Positions 1-9,115 are shown, counted from the stretch's first letter. The stretch: DNA of 64,000 nucleotides from Hyphomicrobiaceae bacterium (GCA_022844275.1 JALHMB010000008.1:124001-188000); one strand, 5' to 3'. Made by a program: numbers and translations. Notes: a model not told the origin generated them from the sequence alone.

Positions 1-2
1 TG

Positions 3-2459
3 CGCGGCGTTCGGGACCTCGAGCAGATCGTTCTCAAGTCGGAAGGCGGCGCACCTGTCCTATTGCGCGATGTGGCCCGTGTGGAGCTGGCCCCCGATGA
101 ACGGAGGGGCGTGACCGAGCTCAATGGTGAGGGCGAGGTTGCCTCCGGCATCGCGATCCAGCGTTACGGACAGAATGCCTTGTCTGTAATCGAGAACGTC
201 AAGGCGCGCCTTGACGACATCAAGTCAAGCCTGCCTGCCGGCACGGAGATTGTTCCTGTCTATGATCGTTCCGAGCTCATCCACCGCGCCATCGCCACGC
301 TCAAGACCACGCTGATCGAGGAGAGCATCATTGTCGCGCTCGTGTGCATGATCTTCCTGCTGCATGCACGCAGCGCTCTTGTCGCCATCATTACCCTGCC
401 GCTCGGCGTGCTCATTGCCTACATCTGCATGTACGCGCTCGGACTGTCCTCCAACATCATGAGCCTCGGCGGTATCGCGATTGCCATCGGTGCGATGGTC
501 GATGCAGCCATCGTGATGATCGAGAACGCTCACAAGCATCTCGAGCGCGCCCCACCCGACAAACCGCGCAGCGAGGTGCTGATCGAAGCGGCCAGTGAGG
601 TCGGGCCAGCGCTGTTCTTCTCTCTGCTCATCATCACGGTGTCATTCCTGCCGATCTTCACCCTTGAGGCGCAAGAGGGGCGGCTTTTCAAGCCGCTGGC
701 CTTTACCAAGACATTTGCAATGGCCGCGGCTGCCATTCTGTCCATAACACTCGTACCGGCGCTGATGATGCTGTTCGTGCGCGGACGAATCATTCCCGAG
801 CGCCGCAATCCCGTGAACCGGTTCCTGATCTGGATCTATAGGCCGGTCATCAGTCTCGTGCTGAGGGCGAAGATGTTGACCATCGCTATGGCTTTGGCGC
901 TGCTCGCCGTCACGGCCTATCCGGCGACGCGCATCGGCTCCGAGTTCATGCCGAACCTGAATGAAGGCACGCTCCTTTATATGCCGACGACGCTGCCCGG
1001 AATCTCGATCACCAAGGCCGCGGAACTGCTTCAGATCATGAACAGGATCATCAAGAGCTTCCCAGAAGTGAAATCGGTGTTCGGCAAGGTGGGCCGCGCC
1101 GGCACGGCGACCGATCCCGCACCGACGGAAATGTTCGAGACAATCATCAACCTGAAGGACCCGAGTGAGTGGCGGGAAGGCATGACACTCGAGAAGCTTA
1201 TCAACGAGATGGATCGCGCTCTGCAGTTCCCGGGCGTGTCGAATGCCTGGACGATGCCGATCAAGGCGCGCATCGACATGCTGGCGACGGGTATCCGCAC
1301 ACCGCTGGGCATCAAGGTCCTGGGGCAGGACCTGAAGGTGATCGAACGGCTTGCGCGTGACATCGAAGGGGCGATCAAGGGCGTGGCCGGCACGGCGAGT
1401 GCCTATGCCGAGCGCATCATCGCCGGCTACTACCTGGAGATCGAGCCGGACCGGACGCAGCTGGCACGCTACGGATTAATGGTCGGCGACGTGCAGCAGG
1501 TGATTGCCACGGCTCTGGGTGCCGAGACTGTGACGACCACGGTCGAGGGCCGCGAACGGTACGGGGTCAGCCTGCGCTATTCGCGCGATGTCAGGTCCGA
1601 TCCGCAGGCGATCGCCCGCGAGACGCTCGTGCCGCTCGCCAACGGCTCTTCCATCCCGCTGGGCCAAGTCGCCAATGTGCGGATCACGCAGGGGCCGGCC
1701 TCGATTCGCACTGAGAACGCGCAACTCGCTGCGTACATTTATATCGACGTGCGTGACCGCGATCTTGGCGGATATGTCAGCGAGGCGCGCAAGGCCGTGG
1801 CCGAGAAAGTGACGTTTCCGCCGGGATATCACGCGGTCTGGAGTGGCCAGTACGAATACTACGAGCGCGCCAAGCAGCGCCTCGCCATCGTGGTTCCATT
1901 GACGCTCATCATCATTCTTCTGCTTCTCTACCTCAACTTCCGGCGCATTGCCGAAACGCTGATCGTGATGCTGTCGCTCCCCTTTGCTTTGATCGGCGGC
2001 CTTTGGATGATGTGGTGGCTCGGCTTCAACATGTCTGTCGCGGTTGCTGTGGGGTTCATCGCCCTTGCAGGCGTCGCAGCGGAAACCGGAGTGATCATGC
2101 TGATCTATCTCGACCACGCGCTCAGCGAGCACAGAGTGCGCGCCGAACGAGAAGGTCGTACGTTCTCACATCACGATCTGAACGCGGCGATCATGGAGGG
2201 CGCGGTGGAGCGCGTGCGCCCCAAGATGATGACCGTGTGCGCGATCGTTGCTGGTCTGCTCCCAATCCTGTGGAGCACCGGGACGGGCTCGGAAGTAATG
2301 CAACGCATCGCGGTGCCGATGATCGGTGGCATGCTGTCGTCGACGGTTCTGACGCTTGTCGTGATTCCTGCCATCTACGCCGTCGTTAAAGGTCATGGTG
2401 TGCGTCGGCGGGAGAAAGATTGGCCAATGTTGTCGTCGGCAGTGGTGCGCGATGTGTGA
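3..2459 (+). CDS. CusA/CzcA-family heavy-metal efflux RND transporter, 3' part
   Basis: This is the inner-membrane proton antiporter of a tripartite RND metal pump, which takes monovalent or divalent metal ions out through a periplasmic adaptor and an outer-membrane channel. The open frame continues to the left edge of the window, so the first about 200 residues are missing; a TTG at 63 is only an internal codon. Visible family marks are a porter segment with RDVARVEL and NGEGEV, a transmembrane segment with the charged motif GAMVDAAIVMIENAHK, the central FMPNLNEGTLLYMPTTLPG loop typical of the heavy-metal (HME) branch, and a second set of membrane helices near the C-terminus. The gene ends normally after AVVKGHG plus a short tail. 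The substrate (Cu/Ag versus Co/Zn/Cd) cannot be fixed from this part, although the two copper ATPases in the window make copper or silver plausible. Confidence 0.93.
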   Translation, partial: RGVRDLEQIVLKSEGGAPVLLRDVARVELAPDERRGVTELNGEGEVASGIAIQRYGQNALSVIENVKARLDDIKSSLPAGTEIVPVYDRSELIHRAIATLKTTLIEESIIVALVCMIFLLHARSALVAIITLPLGVLIAYICMYALGLSSNIMSLGGIAIAIGAMVDAAIVMIENAHKHLERAPPDKPRSEVLIEAASEVGPALFFSLLIITVSFLPIFTLEAQEGRLFKPLAFTKTFAMAAAAILSITLVPALMMLFVRGRIIPERRNPVNRFLIWIYRPVISLVLRAKMLTIAMALALLAVTAYPATRIGSEFMPNLNEGTLLYMPTTLPGISITKAAELLQIMNRIIKSFPEVKSVFGKVGRAGTATDPAPTEMFETIINLKDPSEWREGMTLEKLINEMDRALQFPGVSNAWTMPIKARIDMLATGIRTPLGIKVLGQDLKVIERLARDIEGAIKGVAGTASAYAERIIAGYYLEIEPDRTQLARYGLMVGDVQQVIATALGAETVTTTVEGRERYGVSLRYSRDVRSDPQAIARETLVPLANGSSIPLGQVANVRITQGPASIRTENAQLAAYIYIDVRDRDLGGYVSEARKAVAEKVTFPPGYHAVWSGQYEYYERAKQRLAIVVPLTLIIILLLLYLNFRRIAETLIVMLSLPFALIGGLWMMWWLGFNMSVAVAVGFIALAGVAAETGVIMLIYLDHALSEHRVRAEREGRTFSHHDLNAAIMEGAVERVRPKMMTVCAIVAGLLPILWSTGTGSEVMQRIAVPMIGGMLSSTVLTLVVIPAIYAVVKGHGVRRREKDWPMLSSAVVRDV

Positions 2460-2551
2460 GCGTCCGATGACATTGATCTTGCTGCTGTCTGAGCAGCTGG
2501 GTATCTCGTTGCATTGACGTTCTCAGGGAGCGCCAAGAATGGAGTGACTCT

Positions 2552-3223
2552 ATGTGCTTTTCCGCTGAGGCGAGTTTCACGGCAGCGGCAGTCCTCGTAC
2601 CAGCGGGTGTGCTCGGCCTTCGGCGAGCCTACCAAACGGACCGGCGCTACTTGGCGTTTGCAGCGCTGCCGGTCTACTTCGGCCTGCAGCAGCTGTTCGA
2701 GGGTCTTGTCTGGACGGGCGGTCTGCTTGGCAATGCGGCATCGATCGAAGCGTTTGCCATGGGCTACATGTTCTTTGCTTGGCTGGCGTGGCCGGTGTGG
2801 GTGCCGTTTTCGGCATACTTCCTGGAGCCGTGCAAGCGGCGGCACGTCTATTTGCTTTTCTCAATCGTCGGCGCAGTCATCGGCGCGATGCAGTTTTTTC
2901 CGTATTTTGCGCATGAGAACTGGTTGGTTGTGCGATTCTTGAGACATGCGATCAGCTACGAGGGAACAGTCTTGTTTGATTTCATCATGCGTCGGGAAGC
3001 AACCTATGCCCTCTATCTCTTCGTCGTGATTGCACCGCTTGTCTCGTCCTCTAATCCGAGCGCCAGGATCTTTGGATTTCTGATTATTGGTGTTGTCGTC
3101 ATCGTGTTCCTGTTTGTTCAATTCGCATACATCTCCGCGTTCTGTTTCGGAGGTGCGCTCATGTCGGCCTACATACTATACACTGTGTACCGGCCGCCCG
3201 CGCTTCTGACCCAGCCCGCCTAG
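2552..3223 (+). CDS. DUF6629-type multi-pass membrane protein
   Basis: A 223-residue, strongly hydrophobic protein with about seven predicted membrane helices. It opens with MCFSAEASF, followed by an Ala/Val/Gly helix and a YFGLQQLFEGLVW segment. This start and the QQ-x-x-EG motif match what I know of the DUF6629 family of uncharacterised bacterial membrane proteins. No catalytic function is known. It starts 92 bp after the RND pump gene on the same strand, which permits co-transcription but does not prove a shared role. The family name comes from memory of the N-terminal motif and was not searched. Confidence 0.75.
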   Translation: MCFSAEASFTAAAVLVPAGVLGLRRAYQTDRRYLAFAALPVYFGLQQLFEGLVWTGGLLGNAASIEAFAMGYMFFAWLAWPVWVPFSAYFLEPCKRRHVYLLFSIVGAVIGAMQFFPYFAHENWLVVRFLRHAISYEGTVLFDFIMRREATYALYLFVVIAPLVSSSNPSARIFGFLIIGVVVIVFLFVQFAYISAFCFGGALMSAYILYTVYRPPALLTQPA

Positions 3224-3496
3224 GCGGCGCACTGCGAGGCTGTCTCCGCGACTGACAGCGACCGGCGCCACAATCCAGGAGAAAATAGCCAAGCTAGGGT
3301 CGGCCATAGGAAACAAGGCCGTATCGGCCCGGCTGTCCGAGCCAGCTCCAGGATGATAGGTCATTTTAGCGAGTGTCTCGCGTAGAAGGCGGCTTGATGA
3401 CTGCTGGTCTCCGCATTGCTCGAAAATGTGGCCCTAATCCCGGCAAACCCTGAAACGAAGATGTGCTCCGACTCCAAGTCAGCGCACAAGCAGTCT

Positions 3497-3510
3497 TTGA
3501 TTGGAGTTAA
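3497..3510 (+). promoter_or_regulatory. FNR/FixK-like box upstream of the small secreted protein gene
   Basis: TTGAT-tgga-GTTAA, 8 of 10 match to the TTGAT-N4-ATCAA consensus, followed by AG as in several other boxes in this window. Its centre lies about 67 bp before the ATG at 3571, so class II activation (box at -41.5) would place the transcript start near 3545, just ahead of the ribosome-binding site. It sits in the 347-bp gap 3224-3570, where I see no gene. Confidence 0.55.
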
Positions 3511-3570
3511 AGAAGTAAGGCCAAGCTCGCATAGACTGTTTGTCGGTGGAAGTGGAACGCGGAGCCAGCC

Positions 3571-3771
3571 ATGAAGTACTTGGTCATTAGAGCCATGATC
3601 GCCTTAATCTGTTTGATCGGACCCATTACCGCTCAGGCCAGTGCGAATGATGCGCACCACCCGGAAAAGTCGCTAAAGAGCAAGAAGCCCGTCAGCAAAG
3701 CGCCCAAACAACAGAAAAAAAAGCCGGCCGCGAAAACTGGCAAATCCAACTCAGACAGGCTGGTGCGTTAG
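3571..3771 (+). CDS. small secreted lysine-rich protein
   Basis: A 66-residue protein that opens with a clear signal peptide: a short charged start, the hydrophobic run ALICLIGPI, then AQASA as a likely cleavage site. The mature part is very basic, with repeated KK and KP steps and a closing GKSNSDR segment. A GGAG at about 3560 is well placed for the ATG. The FNR-like box at 3497 suggests induction under oxygen limitation. Small Lys/Pro/Ala-rich exported proteins of this type are common in rhizobia, but I do not recognise a named family and no function can be given. Confidence 0.6.
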   Translation: MKYLVIRAMIALICLIGPITAQASANDAHHPEKSLKSKKPVSKAPKQQKKKPAAKTGKSNSDRLVR

Positions 3772-4468
3772 GTCGGATGACGCGATGAGATGGGTTGGCA
3801 TGGTCTCTGTTGTGCTGTCGCACCGCAGCCGATATTTTAGTTTCTTCAGCGTCACCAGCGTGATCGCGATGCGGGAGATGAGGTCCTGCAGCGCTTCTGG
3901 CACCGCGCGCTCGAGCGGTCGTCGCAGCTCCAGGATGTTCGTATGGTGCGTGGTTGGCCCGGGCGTATCCTAGCGACGACAATCGTTGACCATCTGCGAG
4001 AAGTGGAGCGACGGCATCGCCGCGAAATCGTTTTCGACGGGGCGGAGAACGAGAGTGACCCTGTTGATGCTGGTCTTGATGCGGCGGTCTGCAACTGCCT
4101 CTACTGAATCTTGCCAACCCTCAAACCTGAGTACGCTAATATTGTCTGGGGCGCGGACATTCTTGGCGAACCACGTGACCGCCTCGCAGCCAGTCTCAGC
4201 AAATCGTTGATAACGTGACGGTCCGGTTGCATCGTGGCCGGCCGGAACTGCGAAAGCGCCTGGAGAAGCTATGCCGAACATGCCCGGTCATGGATTCTTG
4301 AATTGCTATTGCGAGAAGGGCGAGCTATTCCGCAAGGCACTCGCCAATGCCAAGCCTAGTCCCTGTAGGCACAATCTACTCGCAGCTATTAGGCCGTAAG
4401 GTTCTACCGGGAAAGCCCACCGCACAATCTACCTAGGAGCCTGGCGGATGTTTCATGAACGGCCAGAG
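3772..4468. other. about 700 bp without a secure gene
   Basis: Overlapping open frames exist on both strands. The longest plausible one is on the minus strand at 3970-4281 (103 residues, from GIASPGAFAVPAG to FSQMVNDCRR). None has a clear ribosome-binding site, signal peptide or recognisable family. The stretch may be a decayed gene between the secreted-protein gene and the regulator. Confidence 0.35.
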
Positions 4469-5230
4469 CTAAGTCCACGGGCGTCGCGCTAGCCAGCCCA
4501 ACGCTGTTTCCGGATCCACGCCGGCAACCTCGATCAGTCTATCGGGGTCCAATATTCGCAGGCGACGATAATGGAACTGAACAATCCCCTCCTTGCGCAT
4601 CGCGCTCAAGACGCGGTTGACGTGAACAAAAGTCAGGCCGGTGGCATCACCGATCTGTTCCTGCGTCAGCGGCAGCGTCATTTCTTCAATCCGATTGCCT
4701 GGCCACTGCGCGCGATAGCGCGTGAACAGCTCTAGGAGCAGATGCGCCACCCGCTCGCGCGCCGAACGCCGCCCGATGCTCGTCAGATGATCGAACGCCA
4801 GATTGCAATCGCGGGCCAGTGACCGCACGAGCCGCAAGCAGATCTCCGGTTCGGTGCGCGCATGCGTGGCCAGGACAGACGCCGGGATGACAGAAACCGT
4901 AACATCCGTCAGGGCTTGGGCGCCGACAGTGGACGAGCCACGCCTCGACGGCAGGACCCCGAGGATTGCGCCCGGCAGCGCGAATTGGACGATCTGCCGC
5001 CGGCCATCTTCGAGAAGCGTGTAGACGGCTACCCAGCCGTGGAGCAGGTTGAAAATCGATTTTCCTGCCCAGCCTATGCTGAACAGGTCTCGGCCGGCCT
5101 CGATTTCGCGGTCGCCTGAGTGGTAGCGGGCGATCAGCCTATGCTGCTCAGTCGATATAGCCGCGCCTTCCGCCACGCTTGCTGGCGCGGTGTCCTGCGG
5201 CTCTTGTCGGCGCCCCCGGCGCCGGCTCAC
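4469..5230 (-). CDS. Crp/Fnr-family transcriptional regulator
   Basis: A cytoplasmic DNA-binding regulator with an N-terminal cyclic-nucleotide-type beta-barrel (the region with GKSIFNLLHGWVAV and the GRRQIVQF strand) and a C-terminal winged helix (LTQEQIGDATGLTFVHVNRVL, then RKEGIVQFHYRRLRI). I chose the GTG at 5230 because a GAGG sequence lies seven bases upstream, and the resulting 253 residues fit the family; the frame itself stays open to a TTG at 5434. There is no N-terminal cysteine cluster, so it is not an Fe-S oxygen sensor like FNR. The recognition helix reads VHVNR rather than the E-x-x-S-R seen in FNR and FixK, so it probably does not bind the TTGAT-type boxes nearby. Its own signal and targets are unknown. 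Confidence 0.85.
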   Translation of the reverse strand: MSRRRGRRQEPQDTAPASVAEGAAISTEQHRLIARYHSGDREIEAGRDLFSIGWAGKSIFNLLHGWVAVYTLLEDGRRQIVQFALPGAILGVLPSRRGSSTVGAQALTDVTVSVIPASVLATHARTEPEICLRLVRSLARDCNLAFDHLTSIGRRSARERVAHLLLELFTRYRAQWPGNRIEEMTLPLTQEQIGDATGLTFVHVNRVLSAMRKEGIVQFHYRRLRILDPDRLIEVAGVDPETALGWLARRPWT

Positions 5231-5558
5231 TTCATCGCCTCGTGCCTGGGCTCCGCCGCCCGCGTCAACCAACAACGATTCACGTAACACCAGTCCATTC
5301 CGCTCGCGCTCGACGGTTCCCCAATCGTCGCGGCGGAGCGACCGGGCTGCCTTTTCTGTTAAAGACGCTCGATCCAAGCCCACATTACACCTCCCGGGCG
5401 CTAGGCCCGTTCCGGCGGCTGCTCGCGCAGCCAATCAATCCTCTGATGTGAAAGGTGCCTGATGCCTCTGGGCACTAGCGCGCCATGGCACTCAGTGGGC
5501 ACAGCCGAGCTCAGCGATCCCCGGATGAAATAGGGGACTACGGAATGCTGCGTGGCCC

Positions 5559-5903
5559 TTAAAGACCGCAAGGTCGTGGTATTGGGGGGTCTCCGCCCGG
5601 CAAGATTAGCGGGGTGAGGTCATCGCGCGAAGGCAGCACCGTTGATGATGCGAGCCGAATGTCGGTGACGCCTTGCTGCTGGGGCGGCATCGGCAAATAA
5701 CAGGAGGCGCACATACTTTTGCAGCAGCGGCCGTGATGGAATGAGCAGTTTCCTCCGTCCAACGGAGAGGTTCGCAGTTCCGCGTGGTTTGTGCGATTTT
5801 GCGACTTAGCTTGCTGCGCATGATTCGGATGGGCTAGCGCCGGCGCCCCTTGAGCCAGCAAGGAGACCAAGCAGAAGATCAGCAATGCCAGGACCCTGAG
5901 CAT
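5559..5903 (-). CDS. small exported Cys/His-rich protein
   Basis: A 114-residue protein with a strong signal peptide (MLRVLALLIFCLVSLLAQG, cleavage near ALA-HP). Its mature part contains a cysteine- and histidine-rich stretch (CSFHHGRCC, then CASC) and ends in a proline-rich tail (GGDPPIPRP). Small periplasmic proteins with this build often lie beside copper and other metal-resistance genes, and a similarly built His-rich protein lies at 33477-33944. The FNR-like box at 6026 lies upstream on its strand. Metal binding is inferred from composition only; the family is not recognised. Confidence 0.6.
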   Translation of the reverse strand: MLRVLALLIFCLVSLLAQGAPALAHPNHAQQAKSQNRTNHAELRTSPLDGGNCSFHHGRCCKSMCASCYLPMPPQQQGVTDIRLASSTVLPSRDDLTPLILPGGDPPIPRPCGL

Positions 5904-6025
5904 GCGCTCGCCTTACAGGCCTTCATCGGTTGGTGTCCGCATCCGCACACGCCGAATGATCTATATCCGACATGCCGCGAAAGAAGCCGACCCTTCAAGC
6001 GGATCATACTCCGGTCCAATGCGTA

Positions 6026-6039
6026 TTGACTGAGATCAA
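6026..6039 (-). promoter_or_regulatory. FNR/FixK-like box
   Basis: TTGAC-tgag-ATCAA, 9 of 10 match to the FNR/FixK consensus and near-palindromic. It lies 123 bp upstream of the exported Cys/His-rich protein gene (minus strand) and 178 bp before the NifX-like gene (plus strand), so it could serve either. Confidence 0.6.
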
Positions 6040-6129
6040 CCAAGTGAGCCACCGCAGGCAGCGGCATTAGCCCAGCCACACCATCCCCTGGTGCAGGTTC
6101 ATGGCTCTTATGGCTGCTCACACCTATGT

Positions 6130-6143
6130 TTGATCGAGATTAA
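6130..6143 (+). promoter_or_regulatory. FNR/FixK-like box upstream of the NifX-like gene
   Basis: TTGAT-cgag-ATTAA followed by AG, 9 of 10 match. With the usual -41.5 placement transcription would start near 6178, which excludes the ATG at 6162 as a start and supports the one at 6204. The centre-to-ATG distance, about 67 bp, equals that at the 3497 box. Confidence 0.7.
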
Positions 6144-6203
6144 AGTGCGGATGACTAGAGTGTGATCACTAAATCAGTTGAGGACGTGTCCTGCGGATCG
6201 GAA

Positions 6204-6668
6204 ATGCCAACGATAGCCCCGACGCCGGCAGATCGAATGCGGTGCGTCGCGCTGCTTGTCTCGCGCAGCCGGCAGAAGACCATGCTCAGTCCCTTCTTTG
6301 CGAAATGTGACGGCTTGCTCTTGATCGACCAGAAGGCGTCGGCTCGGGAATTTCGCCCGAACCGGGAGCGAACCAGCCAGTCGACTTGCGACCTTATCCT
6401 CTCAAGTGGCGCCACTAGGCTCGTCTGTGGATTTATTGCCGGCGCTGAGCGAGAGCGGCTTGCCGCGTCTGGCATCGACGTCCGCGTCGGCTCGTGCGCA
6501 CGGTCGGTAGCAAGCTTGGTCCGCAAGTTTGACGCCTTGCCATCCGCCTCCACGTTTCAGGGTGACGACGATCTCCTCCGGCCCGGCGCCTTTTCCCGCA
6601 GCGCGAGGCGACCGCGACACGTAGCACCGGACAAAGGCTCCCGGCCGCGACGAACAGACAAGCACTAG
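6204..6668 (+). CDS. NifX/NifB-type (dinitrogenase iron-molybdenum cofactor domain) protein
   Basis: A protein of about 154 residues. Its central 90 residues resemble the small cofactor-binding domain of NifX, NafY and the NifB C-terminus: SPFFAKCDGLLLID as the first strand region, then a GATRLVCGFIAGAERERL block and ASGIDVRVG. In nitrogen fixers this domain carries FeMo-cofactor precursors, but many stand-alone homologues occur in non-fixing metal and redox islands. The C-terminus is basic and low in complexity and may be unstructured. The start at 6204 follows a GGA-type Shine-Dalgarno sequence; 6162 lies too close to the FNR box, and 6237 is another option. No nif genes are in the window, so a role in nitrogenase is not supported. 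Confidence 0.65.
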   Translation: MPTIAPTPADRMRCVALLVSRSRQKTMLSPFFAKCDGLLLIDQKASAREFRPNRERTSQSTCDLILSSGATRLVCGFIAGAERERLAASGIDVRVGSCARSVASLVRKFDALPSASTFQGDDDLLRPGAFSRSARRPRHVAPDKGSRPRRTDKH

Positions 6669-6722
6669 CCCCGTCCGGGCGCAATTTGTGCGCAGTTCGC
6701 TCGAAGCTGTGCCGACAGCACT

Positions 6723-6736
6723 TTAACCGAGATTAA
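6723..6736 (+). promoter_or_regulatory. possible degenerate FNR-like box
   Basis: TTAAC-cgag-ATTAA followed by AG. The 3' half matches the other boxes exactly; the 5' half keeps only part of TTGAT. It lies 158 bp before the DUF2933 gene. Confidence 0.35.
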
Positions 6737-6887
6737 AGACTCCAGCGCTGCTGGCGCACTACGTTCGCGCGTGAGCTGAGCGCTCTTTGCCAACTGTCTC
6801 ACAGCGGTGGCCCTTCGACCTCGCGGAATAGACAATTCGCGATGTCCCTATCAGGGCGAGCCAGTCACGAAACCGGACACCGATCAC

Positions 6888-7133
6888 ATGAATAACCAGC
6901 AACAACGACCGAGCCGCTTTAGCGCCGCGAACATTGCGCTCTACGGCTTCCTGGCGATCGGCGCCTTCTACCTGATCGCGGAACATCGTGCCCATCTTCT
7001 GGGCTGGCTACCCTGGCTTATCATCCTTGCTTGCCCTCTGCTGCACGTGTTCATGCATGGAGGGCACGGAGGGCGTGGTGGCGATGGAAATTCATCCGCA
7101 TCACCGCCTGGTCGATCACCGCACCAGCATTGA
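6888..7133 (+). CDS. DUF2933-type small membrane protein
   Basis: An 81-residue protein with two hydrophobic helices (IALYGFLAIGAFYLIAEH and WLPWLIILACPLLHVF) followed by HGGHGGRGG and a Ser/Pro/His tail. The second helix and its CPLLHVFMHGGHG end are characteristic of DUF2933 proteins, usually linked to copper- or other metal-resistance genes and to an ICMT-like methyltransferase, which is the next gene here, 21 bp downstream. The frame is open from 6807, but the ATG at 6888 begins the conserved part. Metal binding through the histidines is likely but not shown. Confidence 0.75.
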   Translation: MNNQQQRPSRFSAANIALYGFLAIGAFYLIAEHRAHLLGWLPWLIILACPLLHVFMHGGHGGRGGDGNSSASPPGRSPHQH

Positions 7134-7154
7134 TGGTTCAAGCAGAGCGCCCCC

Positions 7155-7814
7155 ATGCAGGACAATATTCCCGCCTACGGTCTTTGGTCTCTCGTTTTTC
7201 TGAATTCCATCATCTTCATCTTCTTTGCGTTCAGCTTCTTTAAGCCGACAACACCTCGGGACTGGCGGTCCTTCGGTGCTTTCAGCGCTTTCATCATCGC
7301 GCTCTTCACCGAGATGTACGGCTTTCCCTTGACGATCTACCTGCTCTCCGGCTGGCTGCAGTCGCGCTATCCTGGCGTTGACTGGTTCTCGCATGACGCC
7401 GGCCACCTGCTCGAAGAACTGTTCGGTTGGCGCGGCAATCCACATTTTGGGCCGTTCCACATTCTCAGCTTTGTTTTCATCGGTGGCGGCTTCATCCTGA
7501 TTTCCGCTGGATGGAAGGCGCTCTATGAGGCCCAGCGGCAGCATAAGCTCGCAATTACGGGTGTCTATGCGCGCGTCCGGCACCCGCAATATGTCGGTTT
7601 TGTCCTCGTCATGTTTGGGTTTCTACTGCAGTGGCCAACCTTGCTAACGCTCGCGATGTTCCCCATCCTGGTCTTCATGTATTGGCGGCTTTCCAAGCAT
7701 GAGGAACGAGAGGCGCTTGCCGAATTTGGCGATGCCTATGCGCGCTATATGCGAGAAGTGCCAGCGTTCATCCCGCGGCTGTCGGCGCAGCGCACCAAGC
7801 CGGCGGGTGATTGA
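7155..7814 (+). CDS. isoprenylcysteine carboxyl methyltransferase-like membrane protein
   Basis: A 219-residue membrane protein with five or so helices and a C-terminal ICMT/PEMT core: GVYARVRHPQYVGFVLVMFGF, then the cytosolic E-E-R-E segment and a GDAYARYMREVPAFIPRL end. In this fold the RHPQY and E-x-x-L/E segments bind S-adenosylmethionine. Bacterial members include NnrU-like proteins and MddA-type methylators of thiols, selenium or phospholipids; the true substrate here is unknown. It is translationally close to the DUF2933 gene (21 bp), a pairing that recurs in metal-resistance clusters. Confidence 0.8.
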   Translation: MQDNIPAYGLWSLVFLNSIIFIFFAFSFFKPTTPRDWRSFGAFSAFIIALFTEMYGFPLTIYLLSGWLQSRYPGVDWFSHDAGHLLEELFGWRGNPHFGPFHILSFVFIGGGFILISAGWKALYEAQRQHKLAITGVYARVRHPQYVGFVLVMFGFLLQWPTLLTLAMFPILVFMYWRLSKHEEREALAEFGDAYARYMREVPAFIPRLSAQRTKPAGD

Positions 7815-7985
7815 ACTTGCCGAAGCCACTTTTCGACTCTCATCGGTCAAGGTCTCGGCGGGCCATCTATTCAGTCATAGAGAGCGGCGGGTCGCGGACG
7901 GGGCTCCTGGGAAGGGCCGGATTTTCGGCCCACACAGGACTTTCTGCCGACCGGCGCTGGCCGCTCCCACGCTCGAGGTCTGATC

Positions 7986-8897
7986 ATGCGTGTCGTTGTT
8001 GCGCTTGGCGGTAACGCGCTGCTGAAGCGCGGAGAGCCCATGAGTGCCGACGCTCAGCGCGCCAATGTGCGCAAGGCGGCCGTGGCTCTGGCTGACCTTG
8101 CCAAGGGCCATGACATCATCGTGGCCCATGGAAGCGGTCCACAAGTGGGACTGCTCGCCCTCCAGGCCGCGGCGCTCAAGGAGGTCCCGCCTTACCCGCT
8201 CGACGTCATCAGCGCCGAGAGCATCGGTATGATCGGCTACATGATCGAGCAGGAATTGGCCAATGTGCTTCCTCCGAGCACACGGCTGGCCACCTTGCTG
8301 ACCCACATCGAGGTGGATCTCCGCGATCCCGCATTCGGCCGCCCCGAGAAGCCGATCGGTCCGGTTTATCAAGCGCAGGAAGCTGAGAAAGCGCGCACCG
8401 CTCATGGCTGGCCTATGGTCGAGGAGGCGTCGGGCCGCTGGCGCCGGGTGGTCTCGTCCCCCTTGCCGAAGCGGATCGTCCAGATCGAAGTGATCCGTAT
8501 GCTCGTCGCCGCCAAGGTTGTGACCATTTGCGCCGGCGGCGGCGGAATTCCCGTCGTGCGCGACGCGTCTGGCAATCTTCAGGGCGTTGAGGCTGTCATC
8601 GACAAGGATCGCGCTGCCGGACTGCTCGCTGCGGACCTGGCCGCCGATGCATTGCTGATGCTAACGGATGTGGATGCCGTCTATCTCGGCTGGGGGACTT
8701 CCCAACAACGCCCCATTCGGGTGGCTCACCCTACAGAACTGTCGGCTCATCAATTTCCACCTGGGTCCATGGGGCCAAAGGTGGAGGCGGCATGCCAGTT
8801 CGCTGAGACGCCCGGTAGGATAGCGGGCATCGGACGCTTGGAAGACGCACGCGCGATCCTGGAGGGCAACGCCGGGACGGTCGTCAAGTTAGCATAA
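7986..8897 (+). CDS. arcC: carbamate kinase
   Basis: A cytoplasmic enzyme that transfers phosphate from carbamoyl phosphate to ADP, giving ATP, CO2 and ammonia. The 303 residues carry the amino-acid-kinase fold marks: MRVVVALGGNALL at the start, VAHGSGPQVGLLALQ, a GGGGIPVV loop and an IDKDRAAGLLA segment, then LTDVDAVY. Length and motifs are those of intact carbamate kinases. No arginine deiminase or ornithine carbamoyltransferase gene lies alongside, so the carbamoyl phosphate must come from elsewhere. Its position between FNR-box genes fits a role in substrate-level ATP formation when oxygen is low. It follows the methyltransferase by 171 bp. Confidence 0.95.
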   Translation: MRVVVALGGNALLKRGEPMSADAQRANVRKAAVALADLAKGHDIIVAHGSGPQVGLLALQAAALKEVPPYPLDVISAESIGMIGYMIEQELANVLPPSTRLATLLTHIEVDLRDPAFGRPEKPIGPVYQAQEAEKARTAHGWPMVEEASGRWRRVVSSPLPKRIVQIEVIRMLVAAKVVTICAGGGGIPVVRDASGNLQGVEAVIDKDRAAGLLAADLAADALLMLTDVDAVYLGWGTSQQRPIRVAHPTELSAHQFPPGSMGPKVEAACQFAETPGRIAGIGRLEDARAILEGNAGTVVKLA

Positions 8898-8972
8898 GCT
8901 TCGTTGGTGCCTTTACTCTGCTACCTTGCCCAGGGCTCTGACGAGTGCGCTGAGGCGACGTGTAGCCTGAAC

Positions 8973-8986
8973 TTGATCTGGATTAA
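8973..8986 (+). promoter_or_regulatory. FNR/FixK-like box upstream of the CPH-type ATPase gene
   Basis: TTGAT-ctgg-ATTAA followed by AG, 9 of 10 match and nearly identical to the box at 18995. A -41.5 placement puts the transcript start near 9021, ahead of both candidate starts of the ATPase gene (9077 and 9116). Confidence 0.75.
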
Positions 8987-9115
8987 AGATCCCAAGGTGC
9001 GTCGGGGCGAGGTTCACCACGAGGATGTTGTCGCTTCCCATCTATCATCAGTGCGGCAGAAACCCTGTGGCGCGCCGTGACGAAACTGGCTGGGCCACCT
9101 GACGGACGAAAAAGA

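Noticed and set aside
6204-6668. NifX-like gene as evidence of nitrogen fixation
   Set aside because: No nif, fix structural or electron-transfer genes are in the window; the domain is common in other contexts.
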